A DNA stretch of 42,428 nucleotides, from assembly GCA_034698045.1 (NCBI GenBank), contig JAQGAU010000091.1, positions 1 through 42,428 of the forward strand, given 5' to 3'. Of the stretch, positions 23,640 through 32,702 are shown piece after piece. The translations under genes and the position numbers were made by a program. This DNA comes from Paramacrobiotus richtersi. Lineage: Eukaryota; Tardigrada; Eutardigrada; Parachela; Macrobiotidae. Each line of letters begins with the position of its first letter. The stretch's first letter is position 1. Below the pieces are notes generated by a model. It did not search any database. It was not told where the DNA came from and saw only the letters and a program-made list of their open reading frames with translations.

Positions 23640-23950
23640 AGTTGCGGCGTAATGGAATCATTTACCATGTCTTTTATAACCACAGCATAGGTGATGAAAA
23701 ACCCAATGACCTGCAACAACACAAGATTCCATATAAAGAAACTGATCATAGGTTGAACCTGCATGTTTCCTTACATTGGCCAAAAAACAAAACTCAAATC
23801 AAAAGTCTTCCAAACCGTCAGGCGCATCGGCGTAACATGAGAGGTTTGTAAGGTGGATTTGTAGTTATCAAGGGTCACGTACTCCGAGAAGGTTTTGTTC
23901 AGTGGGTAAAGTTGGGCCTCTTGCAGCAAGTTTCTTATGGTGGCATCAGT
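23640..23950 (-). pseudogene. Decayed chemoreceptor copy: remnants of exons 2 and 3 only
   Basis: On the minus strand 23950 to about 23775 reads TDATIRNLLQEAQLYPLNK... then KSTLQTSHVTPMRLTVWKTF, clearly receptor exon 2. It is 176 nt instead of 177, the TMDRSFVA motif is wrecked and the frame is lost. After a short intron, 23709 to about 23640 reads IGFFITYAVVIKDMVNDSIT, which is exon 3. There is no exon 1 upstream. Block B begins there instead, so the membrane core has been deleted. Confidence 0.8.
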
Positions 23951-24028
23951 CTGCAGTTTGTGAAAGTCAGGTTACTAAACGTATGTGAGTAAAAGTGTGG
24001 TATCTGTAATTTTTTGGTTTGATCCGCA

Positions 24029-24720
24029 CCGCATTGGTTTACAACACTCCACGAACTACAAGCTTCCTTACTCGATGCCGATTTCCCCAGCATACTCTTT
24101 TAAAACAAAAAACGCCACATGTTATCCAACTTCTCACCGTTTAAACAGTCGTCGAAAAATGTTAGAGTAACGACGACGAGTGTACTTGGCTCGGTCGCTA
24201 CCTGCGGATAAAAAGTTCCAAGAGCGGATAAAAACGACAGAAGCCGGTGTTGTTGTTACTAATCTTAGTATCTCACTACAGTAGCCAAACCCAAACAGCA
24301 GATAAGTATTAAGGTGTTCACAAAATTCAGGGGGAAGGACGTACGTATACGGATGCATTTTTCAGTTTGGTTCTGCATGCCGGTTATGGAGAACTGCGCT
24401 GTTACTTGTCAGTACAGCGATCGCATTTATTGAGAAACGTTGGTCTGCTTCACTTGTTCACAAAAGCTGGACGTTCGGTATCAGCTGAAAGTTGCTAGCT
24501 GAATGTTGCTAGCTGCACGTCGTACGGCAGTAAATGTGAACGATAGGTCACCGTCGATGGAACCAAAAGCCAGGGAAAAATGATGTGCTCTTTCGGTGAT
24601 GTTTTCGGCTACATAATAACCTTTGGCCGGATACTTAACTGACCTGGCTAAGTTCCGCTGAATAAATCTGCTCTTTGTGAATACAAAATTTGGTAGGGTT
24701 ATCCTGTAGGACATGCAGAA
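24029..24720 (+). repeat. Chemoreceptor-array block B, copy 2
   Basis: Same succession of landmarks as block B copy 1 with many substitutions and indels: cgcattggtttacaac, cacatgttatcc, acgtacgtatac, tgagaaacgttggtc, aatgatgtgctc. It follows directly on the exonless side of the decayed receptor. Confidence 0.65.
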
Positions 24721-24963
24721 AGGTCCCAACCATCAGCTTATTAACATCAAGTACCGCTACTGTTTATCAAAATGCTATCTTATCTGCGTTGTTAACCAGC
24801 GCGCAGCCTGCCTGAGTGGTCTTCGGAAGCCATCGCTTTTGTCAACACATGTGTTGCGAGCACTGCTTTACCGTAGTATCTACGTTTTCAGCCTGTCTTC
24901 ACCTTGCCTTATGCTTTACAGTTAAACCCTGTTTTTCGTATTAATGGGAGCTCTGTTAAGGCG

Positions 24964-25590
24964 AGTTTCTGTGTATAGCATAAATATGGATAGAACCACA
25001 ACATCGGCGCACCTGTAAACATTGCGCTAGCCTCCTTCATGATTTCTAATAGCCAGAACATCAATTCACAATGTCCAGAAATCCGTTTGTGCGCGCAACG
25101 TCCGGTTGTTGCGCAATAGCGGCAAAAAGTTTAAACACATTTTCTTCTCAAACAATTCAGCGTTCCATCCAAACTTCTTGAATCTTTCATGATAAATGCA
25201 CATATATATTATGATCGTTCTGAACCAATTTCAGCCCGAAGGTATGTTTCTGAAATTTTAAAATGAATTTCGAAAATTTTAAAATTCATTTTAAAATTTC
25301 TGATACATACCTCCAGGCTGAAATTGGTTCAGAACTATCATTATATATATGTGCATTTATCATGCAAGTTTCAAGAAGTTTGGATGAAACGCTGAATTAT
25401 TGGAGAACAAAACGTGTTTAAAATTTTTGCGGCCCTTGCGCAACAACCGGACGTTGCGCGCACAAATGGATTTCTGGAAGTATGAAGTGATGTTCTGGCT
25501 ATTAGAAATCATAACTGAGGATAGTGTAATGTTTACAGGTGCGCGGGCGTTGTGGTTTCACCTATACCTATGACAGTACACAGAAACTTC
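24964..25590. mobile_element. Foldback element: about 310-bp arms in inverted orientation with almost no spacer
   Basis: The left arm begins gtttctgtgta and runs through gaaccacaac, gatttctaatagccagaaca, gcgcaacgtccggttgttgc and gaaccaatttcag to the centre near 25278. The right arm is its reverse complement, ending in tacacagaaact near 25590. The core is an AT-rich palindrome (ttttaaaat repeats). There is no coding capacity. The arms have diverged by scattered substitutions. The size and structure suit a non-autonomous foldback or MITE-like element. Confidence 0.85.
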
Positions 25591-25648
25591 CCTTAAGCCA
25601 CTTCTGTTCCTGGATACTGAAGAGTCGTTTCTTAACTTTCCTTTTCAG

Positions 25649-28024
25649 GGATCCGAACGAAGGTGGTGGTATTCAGATCGAAACACATGGAAGCAGTTGC
25701 CAATATCACTACAGTATTACGGATTATGTTGCAAAAGGCGCTTTTGGCACTATTTACAGGGCAACAGTCAAGCACCGCGGTGACTTTCCTGGTGCAAGAC
25801 TTGTAGCGGTTAAAGTCGTCCATTTTGATACTGGATCAGAAACTATGACTAATCCAGAAAAATTGACAACATTATACAGCAGACTGAAGCATGTATTGCA
25901 GCTGAAACATAATCATCTCACTGCCTACCATAAAGTAACTTTTGCTTTGGCTTTGGGAGGAGTAACGGTCGAACTGATGATGGATTATTATCGTGGTGAG
26001 TGGCTCGGAACAAGCGTCTGCTCGTTGCATAAGTACTATGGAGAAGTTGTACTGTTTGAACTTTTTGTAGAGGGCGACCTAGCCTTATTGCTGAAGAAAC
26101 TAGTACGCGAAAAACGTCTTTTATATCAGGCGGAGGCTCTCCGTTACGCAGCAGAAATTGCCGCGGGGCTGCAGTTTCTACATCAGAATAACATCATTAT
26201 AACACATGGCGACTTAAAACCAGGAAATGTCCTTATTGAAATTCTAAATGGTGGAATGAAAAGGCTAGTAATCGGTGACTTGGATGATTTTGTCCAGATA
26301 CAGCGAAGTGTCACTAAAACAAGCGATATCTCCCATCTACGTGGTACCATGCGCTACATGTCGCCAGAGATGCTCATAAAATTCGCGATCGGCTCGGCAC
26401 ACTCGCCTGGGAGAAAAACAGATATATGGAGTTTGGGATGCGTTATGCTAGAATTGGCTGATCGTATTGTTGGAATTGATGAGAAACGGCTCCACCGTTC
26501 AACGATTGAAGTAAAGGCCGGTGACGAAGTTCCAGAGACCCGTTACGCGATGTTGGTGATCAAAGGCTTTGCACCATTGGTTTCCCGGTTAGTTCCAGAG
26601 GATTTTGCAGATTGTATTCGATAGTTGTTTCTGCAGAGATACCGCAAAAAGGTTACAGCAGATGCAGTTGTCGAAAAACTGCATTGCGCATGCAAAAAGT
26701 TCTTAAGATATTCACCGTGGACCTTGTTTCAAGACGGGCCTTACGGGGTAAGCTCCATAGTTCCGCACAGGGTGTCACGGAACGATACTGCACCAGCAGA
26801 AATGGTCGTTATTATTATCCGACCCAAAATCGATCCTTGCAAAGAACTTGCAGTTATGTATTGTGATCCATCGAATGATACAATGCCGCAGCTCGTTCAT
26901 CCTGTGAGCGTACTAAATTCTGCTGTACAGTTTCCAACTAGCTTTGTGGTGGTGGGCAAAGACGTAATATATCAAACAGAAAGCCATCGTGAAAACCAAT
27001 GCGAAACTGTGGTATGGAACCCTTTTACACAGAACTTCTATCAACTAACGGATTCGTTCGATCTGAATGTGCTGATGCGTTTTCCGATGGCTGTCGAGAA
27101 CAAAATCTGTTTTTGGACGCAAGCCGATTCTTTCCCAATGTACAATGTTCTGGATGTATCAAACGAAAAATACACCTTAACGAGGAAACAATTCTTTTCC
27201 GAACTGTAAGCAGGCGATTAGGCTACACTTCTTACTGTAGAAAAGCCGGCAAGACAGGTTCATAATTTTCATGCGTTAATTTTACAGGTTTTGGGCTACT
27301 GGAGCACGGTACGGATATAAAATAATCTACGTTGGATGGCTTTCTCCATGGGTAAATACCTCGCGGTGGGTGGGTTTGTATGACACTGTCATGGATGAAT
27401 GGGAGCCGGTTCCAGAATTGCCGGGATTTCGAGAAGGGTTTGCTATGGCAGTGCTCCAGAAATTTGTCTACGTACTGGGTGGATTTGACATGGGTTCCAA
27501 TGAGCAGCATGGAGGCGGCAGATCTTGCTTGCGTCTAAACCTGAGGACTAGGACGTGGGAAAAAGTATCGGATATGCTACAACCTAGGATGGGGCACTGT
27601 GCATTTGTTCTACATGCTAAATTATATGCATTTAGTGGGCTTGCAAACGGTAAAACTGGTATCTCCGATACCATGGAAGTGTACGATCCGAAGCTAGATA
27701 CTTGGTCATACGTTAGTCTGAATTCGAGCGCCTTAGGAACCTGTGACATTTGGGGAACTTATGCGTTAAATGCGACGCTCTAGTTTTTTACCGGTAATAG
27801 GCGGATCAAAATTAATGTGTACTTGTTACAGGTTGTTCATACTAAAAACGAAGAAGAAACCACTAGTAGAGGTACTGTGCTTTCTGTTGCGCAACGCTGA
27901 CGGCACTGTGACCGACGAGATATACGGAAAAAACTATTTTCGCCGCGTAGAAACTTCGCTTCGGTCCACAAACGTTTACAGAATGTGTTCCGCAAGTTTT
28001 AAAGTGATGGCCATTTCTATGTAA
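25649..28024 (+). pseudogene. Protein kinase-Kelch fusion gene, interrupted by an in-frame TAG
   Basis: Exons: 25649-27205, 27288-27764, 27832-28024. Both introns are in phase 2; the second uses a weak gttaaa donor. Counting from the first residue after the acceptor ccttttcag, the kinase shows the Gly loop AKGAFGTIY (about 28-36), VAVKVV with the lysine (about 55), the catalytic loop HGDLKPGNVLI (HGD for HRD, about 186-196), a DFG variant GDLDDF (about 209-214), SPE for APE (GTMRYMSPEM) and KTDIWSLGCVMLEL. After FADCIR a TAG (26622-26624) interrupts the last C-lobe helices, which continue in the same frame (QRYRKKVTADAVVEKL). A Kelch-type propeller follows (FVYVLGGFD, TWEKVSDML, LYAFSGLA, DTWSYV), ending in TAA. 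No initiating exon is visible, and the foldback element ends 58 bp before the acceptor. Likely a damaged gene; stop readthrough is a remote alternative. Confidence 0.75.
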
Positions 28025-28350
28025 CGGAAATCATGCATAGGATATGATGATGTAGCATACCAGTACCATGTTCGTGCATGTTTCGTATAACGTGATAGCG
28101 ACGGTCACTTCCTACAGTACTAGTACGGCTGCAGCGGAATTTCATTGCAGTATCTCATTTAGATACAACGCTGCCAAAGTCATTCAGGTGTATCTACCGC
28201 AAAGGTATACGTGACTGTTTTTGACCGCTGCGCTGCAGTTCTCAAATGTGTTCGGAAACCGTGCGGAACCGTTTTCCCTGGTCAGTTTCAGTGGCAAATC
28301 CAGGTAAGGACAACAAGAAAATACGTGTTTAAATAGAATTCGTCTGGCCG

Positions 28351-28586
28351 TGTCTAACGTCACCAATAGCCTAGAACTTTCCGTACCTATTCACCCTTGC
28401 TAACGAAACACAAACAGTCTAGACATATATACATAACGGTCATACCCACTCCTTTGTGCTGTGGGAATTTACCGTAGCTGGGTAGCACGAGTACGTGAAA
28501 GACTGCCGGCATAGTTGCGATTAATTGTTTACCGTGTTACTGTTTGTGTGGGGATGTGTTACATCAACGGTTACGCTTATGCATAT
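28351..28586 (+). repeat. Chemoreceptor-array block A, copy 4 (orphan)
   Basis: Landmarks cctagaactttccgtacct, gaaacacaaacagtctag, gaaagactgccggcatag and tgtgtggggatgtgttac. No receptor remnant follows, so this is a stray copy 4 kb beyond the array. Confidence 0.65.
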
Positions 28587-28821
28587 TAGCTTTTCCTGGT
28601 GCGGGAAGTTCCAGGAACTCATGGAAAGTGTTGTTAAATTTTAGCAGTCGCTTTCCCAATCGCATAAAACAGCAAGTACAGGTATTACCGCTGGCTGGGT
28701 ATGTACCGCATAACGCCCGTCGATCTAGGTCAGTTGGTTTGTAATACACCCACTGGGTTGCACTGAAAAAAGTTTCGCCTAAAAATTATTTTTTATTTAA
28801 AAAAAGTTTCTGCGCATTGTC

Positions 28822-29024
28822 CTACGTGACAGTGAAACCACAACAGCCGCGCACTTGTAGATATTTCACTTGCCTACGTTATGATTTATAATGGCCAGAA
28901 CATTAATTCACAACGTCCAGAAATCCGTTTGTACGCGCAACTTCCGGTTGTTAAGCAATTCCCGCGAACAGTTTAAACACGTTTTCGTTACTAATAATTC
29001 AGTGTTTTATCCAATCCATACCAA
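28822..29024 (+). repeat. Solitary arm of the foldback element
   Basis: Matches the left arm of the 24964-25590 element in the same orientation: gaaaccacaac, atggccagaacat, cgtccagaaatccgtttgt, cttccggttgtt and gtttaaacac. Together with the right arm at 25280-25590 it forms an inverted pair enclosing the kinase-Kelch gene. Confidence 0.75.
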
Positions 29025-29235
29025 TACAATTATTATTTTAATAAGTATACATTTTTAGTATGACTTGAAATAGTTATTTGTTACTTTAGAAACCATTGTA
29101 TGGTCATTGTCTGACAGTGACTGCTGTTTACATTTGTTCAGTGGCAACATTAACTGCGCAACTGCCGCTTTAAAGTGAGTGACCTGTAGTTTCAGTATGT
29201 ATGGGTTTTAATACGTGAATGCGTTATTTGCTTAC

Positions 29236-31466
29236 CTGGAACCGTTTAACGAATGGATTGTACAGGCCTGGTTCATCGTCAGTGATTAGCTTTAAGTTAC
29301 CAATCCCGCCATCGTTCTCTATAACGACTCCACGTGCCTCCATCTTGTCCCTGAGCCACAAAGCGCACTGGTCGTACACTTCTTGCTCCTTCGTTTCCAC
29401 AATCGCGACGAATGCAAAAACCGTAACTGGGGATTTTCTTTCTTTCTTCTGCATGCCTGGGATCTGGAGAGTCATGACGACGGCAAATGCATTGGTCAGA
29501 TCGAATTTCACATCCAATTGCACTGGAACGTTGCGAGGACCGAAGGCGTACTTTGCAAGGAGCTGGAGTTTGTACTCTTCAAACAGAAAATGTACTTGCC
29601 GCTTTTGATGAACTTCGCTCGATGCATCCTTTTTTGTGATCGGGAAGAATCTGGACTCCACGTGACGAGCATCAGGGAAGTACTGAATGCCGCCTGTGCC
29701 GAAACGGGCCCGCTTGACCTTCTGCTTAACATTTTTGGCTTAGCGCACACCAGCTGGCTGAAACGAAGGATTGTACTGCACGATCGCTGGTGGGATGGTT
29801 TCTAGCAGTTCTACGTAAGCATGGCGCGGTGCCTTAGACTTCCCCCTTTTCGCTGAATTAAACTTCTCCTCATACAGTTTCTGGAAGTAAGCTGGAATTT
29901 TTGGCTGCCGAAATGCTGATGGATCAAACGATTTGATTTCATAACCTTTGCTCCAGTAATAACGGATGATAACAAAATCTGTGCAGTCGTAGTCGATTTT
30001 CTTGGAATCCGCGTCTAGGGAAATGAAACTTATGACCTTCTTGAAACCCTTAACCTTGGAATGGATGTAATACTGAGAGAATAGGTGAACATCACTGCCG
30101 TCTTCGTCCACAATATGATTGGTTGTGGTGGTCTGTTTCCATGCGCGATTTCCGTCATGCTTCAAGATTTCCAGTATTTCGCAGTCACCAACTACCGCTT
30201 TCAATGCTTCGACTGCAAACATGCCGCTTCCTTGGAAGCCCTGGGAACCGTTTTGTTCATATACAGTTCCCGAAGCGTCCCATTGCGCAGGTAGTCGTGA
30301 ACCATGATGGTGTCCGGGTCACAGGCGCACATTTTATAATCGTTGCTGGAATGTATGAAAAAACACATATTTATGGCAGTATAGACCGAAATTCGTGCAG
30401 ATGTCTTCTTACATACAAACTAACCCACATTAACGGCGTTTTCTATTTCTCACCCACATTGGCGCGATATTTCAAGCAAATGTCCAAACACATCAGCCCC
30501 GTTGATCAATAAACAAGTAAAGAATAAAAGTAAACTGAAAACCCCAAAACGATGTTTGATCTGCAGCCGCCGATCAAACCGAAAAGCAGAATAAAGCAGA
30601 ATAAACTAAAGCGCGCAGCGTAATTTTCTGAGATGTTTTTCTGACCATGAATCAGCATGGGTAACACGATGCCATTTTGGAATCTGTATGCATGGTCGTA
30701 ATTTCGCTGCACTAAAAATTTGTTTTTTTCGAAATGCGCTACGAAAGTTTGTCATTCTCTAAAGCGCTGGTCATGTTCACTAAGAGTATCCGCTGGGATG
30801 TACCCGGTGTCATCCGACTGCCTAACGGGCAGTTCTAAAATCATTTCTTAATTTACGAGGAAAATCAAAAGAAAAACCGCTTCCTTTAGGCAATAAGGAA
30901 GTTCCCTGGCTTCGACAAGTTCAAATAACCTTTTTATTTTAAAAAAAAAACTACAGAGTCGCTTGGTAGACTACAAAACTGGCCACTACAGGACCACAGG
31001 TATATGATGTGGCTGCTTTGTCTTGTCTTGTAATACAGTATAGTCTTATTTCAGCTAGCGGTATATTCCTTTGAAGAGCTTTTTTTTATTACCCGTTTTT
31101 ACGAAATTTTCGCTGCTCCGGACGTTAGCGCGCGAAACTAATCCATTTTGTAGATAGATAAATCCAGTGGTTTACAGATAAACGGAATTTAAAAAAGCAA
31201 CGTAAAAGTAGTGTACAAAGAGCGTACATGGCAACCGTGTCTGGTGTAATTAAAGTCCCACTTACCATTCCCAAATGTCGCCAAGAGCAGATTCAACACG
31301 AGTGCGCGTTGCGTCAGTGGGATTATCCGCTGCAAAGATAATGGCCGGCTCAAGCGATTCTGGCACTTCTTCCGCACCGTCGCCACTTCCGACAGAGGTA
31401 GCGTCTCCATTTTCATCATCAGTGGTTAGTTCTTGTGATTCGTCATCGCTGCGTAATTCGTGTTCA
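29236..31466 (-). pseudogene. MULE-type transposase-derived gene, frameshifted and with an in-frame stop
   Basis: Two minus-strand exons are clear: 31266-31466 (acidic, DDESQELTTDDENGD..., internal since it follows the acceptor cttttatag) and 29236-30345, joined in phase 2. Both ends carry good donors (gtaagt, gtaagc). The second exon reads CNDYKMCACDPDTIMVHDYL..., and then the frame shifts at the T4 run 30251-30254 (A4 in the gene) into GSQGFQGSGMFAVEAL.... It hits TAA at 29740-29742 and carries on in frame with KQKVKRARFGTGGIQYFPD. The region DVKFDLTNAFAVVMTL ... VFAFVAIVETKEQEVYDQC ... LKLITDDEPGLYNPFVKRF has the layout of the MULE DDE transposase core (first D in DVKFDLTN, second in ITDDE). 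The C-terminal part with the last catalytic Glu is not found. The family call rests on this pattern alone. Confidence 0.6.
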
Positions 31467-31704
31467 CTATAAAAGAAAGCTGCTCAGATGTTTAATCACA
31501 GTTTCATCCTGGCTTTTTTTAAGTTTTGACATTTGCCATGGTTCATTTATGATTTTTTGTCGTCATCACCTTCACTAAAACTAAATTTCAGTGGAGGTCG
31601 AACAGCTTTATTCCAGGATTTTCAAACTTTTATTTGCTTTGACCGTTGTTTATGACTCTGAAACCGGTGGTTTATGTAATAGCGAGCGGCAGAAGTAAGC
31701 GCAT

Positions 31705-31828
31705 TGTCAGCATCGCCGGCAGGAAAAGCCTGAAACGACCACGTCCGTGGCCCATGTGGCGCCCGAAGGGAAACAGTGGGGTGTGGTGAGTACTGGTGAC
31801 CGTGTTGGACATTGAGACGGCTGGCCAG
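31705..31828 (+). pseudogene. Stray copy of BCAS3 exon 9
   Basis: About 120 bp matching 8560-8672 of BCAS3. The central 40 bases (from gaccacgtccgtgg to cgaagggaaacag) look identical to 8580-8619. It differs by a roughly 10-nt insertion (gagtactggt) and a changed 3' end. The following DNA to about 32050 loosely resembles the intron after exon 9 (8960-9160), so intron sequence was copied as well. No other BCAS3 exon is adjacent. Confidence 0.8.
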
Positions 31829-32181
31829 GTCTTCTCACACTACATTAACTACAGACAGTTCAGACACTACTGTACAAGAGTCGCAGTTTACCTTGCACTA
31901 GGTTACCATAGTACAGAGGCTAATGCTGTTGTGCGCTAGTCACGAATACTGCCCATAATACTGCACATCTGCGTGTGCCGTATGGAAATAATGAATTTCG
32001 TCTACCATCGTGATCTTGCTCTGGCTTTTCTTACAATTTTGGTTGGTATTACTTTAGTCCGCTTTGTTTTGTTGCATATCCAGCTGTACTGATCGAAACT
32101 GACAGAATGAACAGAATTTGTGGCGAACTGGATCTTCCGGTGTGGCGTGATCACTAATAACAGTGGTGTTAGCGTTGATCG

Positions 32182-32192
32182 CAGTGTAATGG
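32182..32192 (+). repeat. Dispersed A-box-type repeat, copy 7
   Basis: CAGTGTAATGG followed by ctga. It differs from the A-box consensus only at the first base. It lies beyond the stray BCAS3 exon. Confidence 0.3.
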
Positions 32193-32562
32193 CTGACAGC
32201 GGGCGTCAGGAGACGTGCTAAATATACTGCCATGGTACGTAAGGCGTAAGGCCTCCCAAAACTGAATCGATTCACAACTTTTTCCAATTGGAAACCCTCG
32301 CAAATTTCACTGCTGCCTGCTGATATTTGTTTCTTTAGTACAAACATGTACAAACATGTGCATTAATCACCTCAGATTCCATATTTAATTACGTTTTCAC
32401 TCTGGCTAATGTCCATGATTTTTGCTCAGCGGAAACCAGTTTTCGTAGACATATTCTGGTGAAAAGAACTCACTGAAAAATGTGATTAATTACTGGATAA
32501 CTGGATGAGTTTAGCGTGTTGTTTTCTTTGTAGAAAGCCGTTGAGGCGTTACGCAACATTAC

Positions 32563-32702
32563 GCATTCATATCCGCGCCGACGTTGGTTCGGGAGTGGGC
32601 GGATGTACAGGATGTGAATATCTTTGCGCACTAGAACCGCCGAACACTTCCACGCTGGTCCGTCGATGCACATTTTAACAAGATTTTCCAGGAATAAACA
32701 TA
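32563..32702 (-). CDS. Candidate internal exon, gene unknown
   Basis: On the minus strand, after the acceptor cgatttcag, it reads CLFLENLVKMCIDGPAWKC, then LYIRPLPNQRRRGYEC to a gtaatg donor. It has no stops, is GC-richer than its surroundings and has splice sites on both sides. It could be an upstream exon of the MULE-derived gene on the same strand, but its end phase (0) does not match the exon at 31466, so at least one more exon would be needed. Confidence 0.3.

Larger units (their letters stand above)
28025..29235. other. Flank between kinase-Kelch gene and MULE-derived gene
   Basis: No gene found. It contains block A copy 4 and a single arm of the foldback element. Any 3' exons of the minus-strand MULE-derived gene should lie here, but I cannot find one. 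Confidence 0.5.

Noticed and set aside
29219-29805. Long plus-strand open frames over 29.2-29.8 kb
   Set aside because: They are antisense shadows of the GC-rich transposase-derived exon, which has consistent splice sites on the minus strand.
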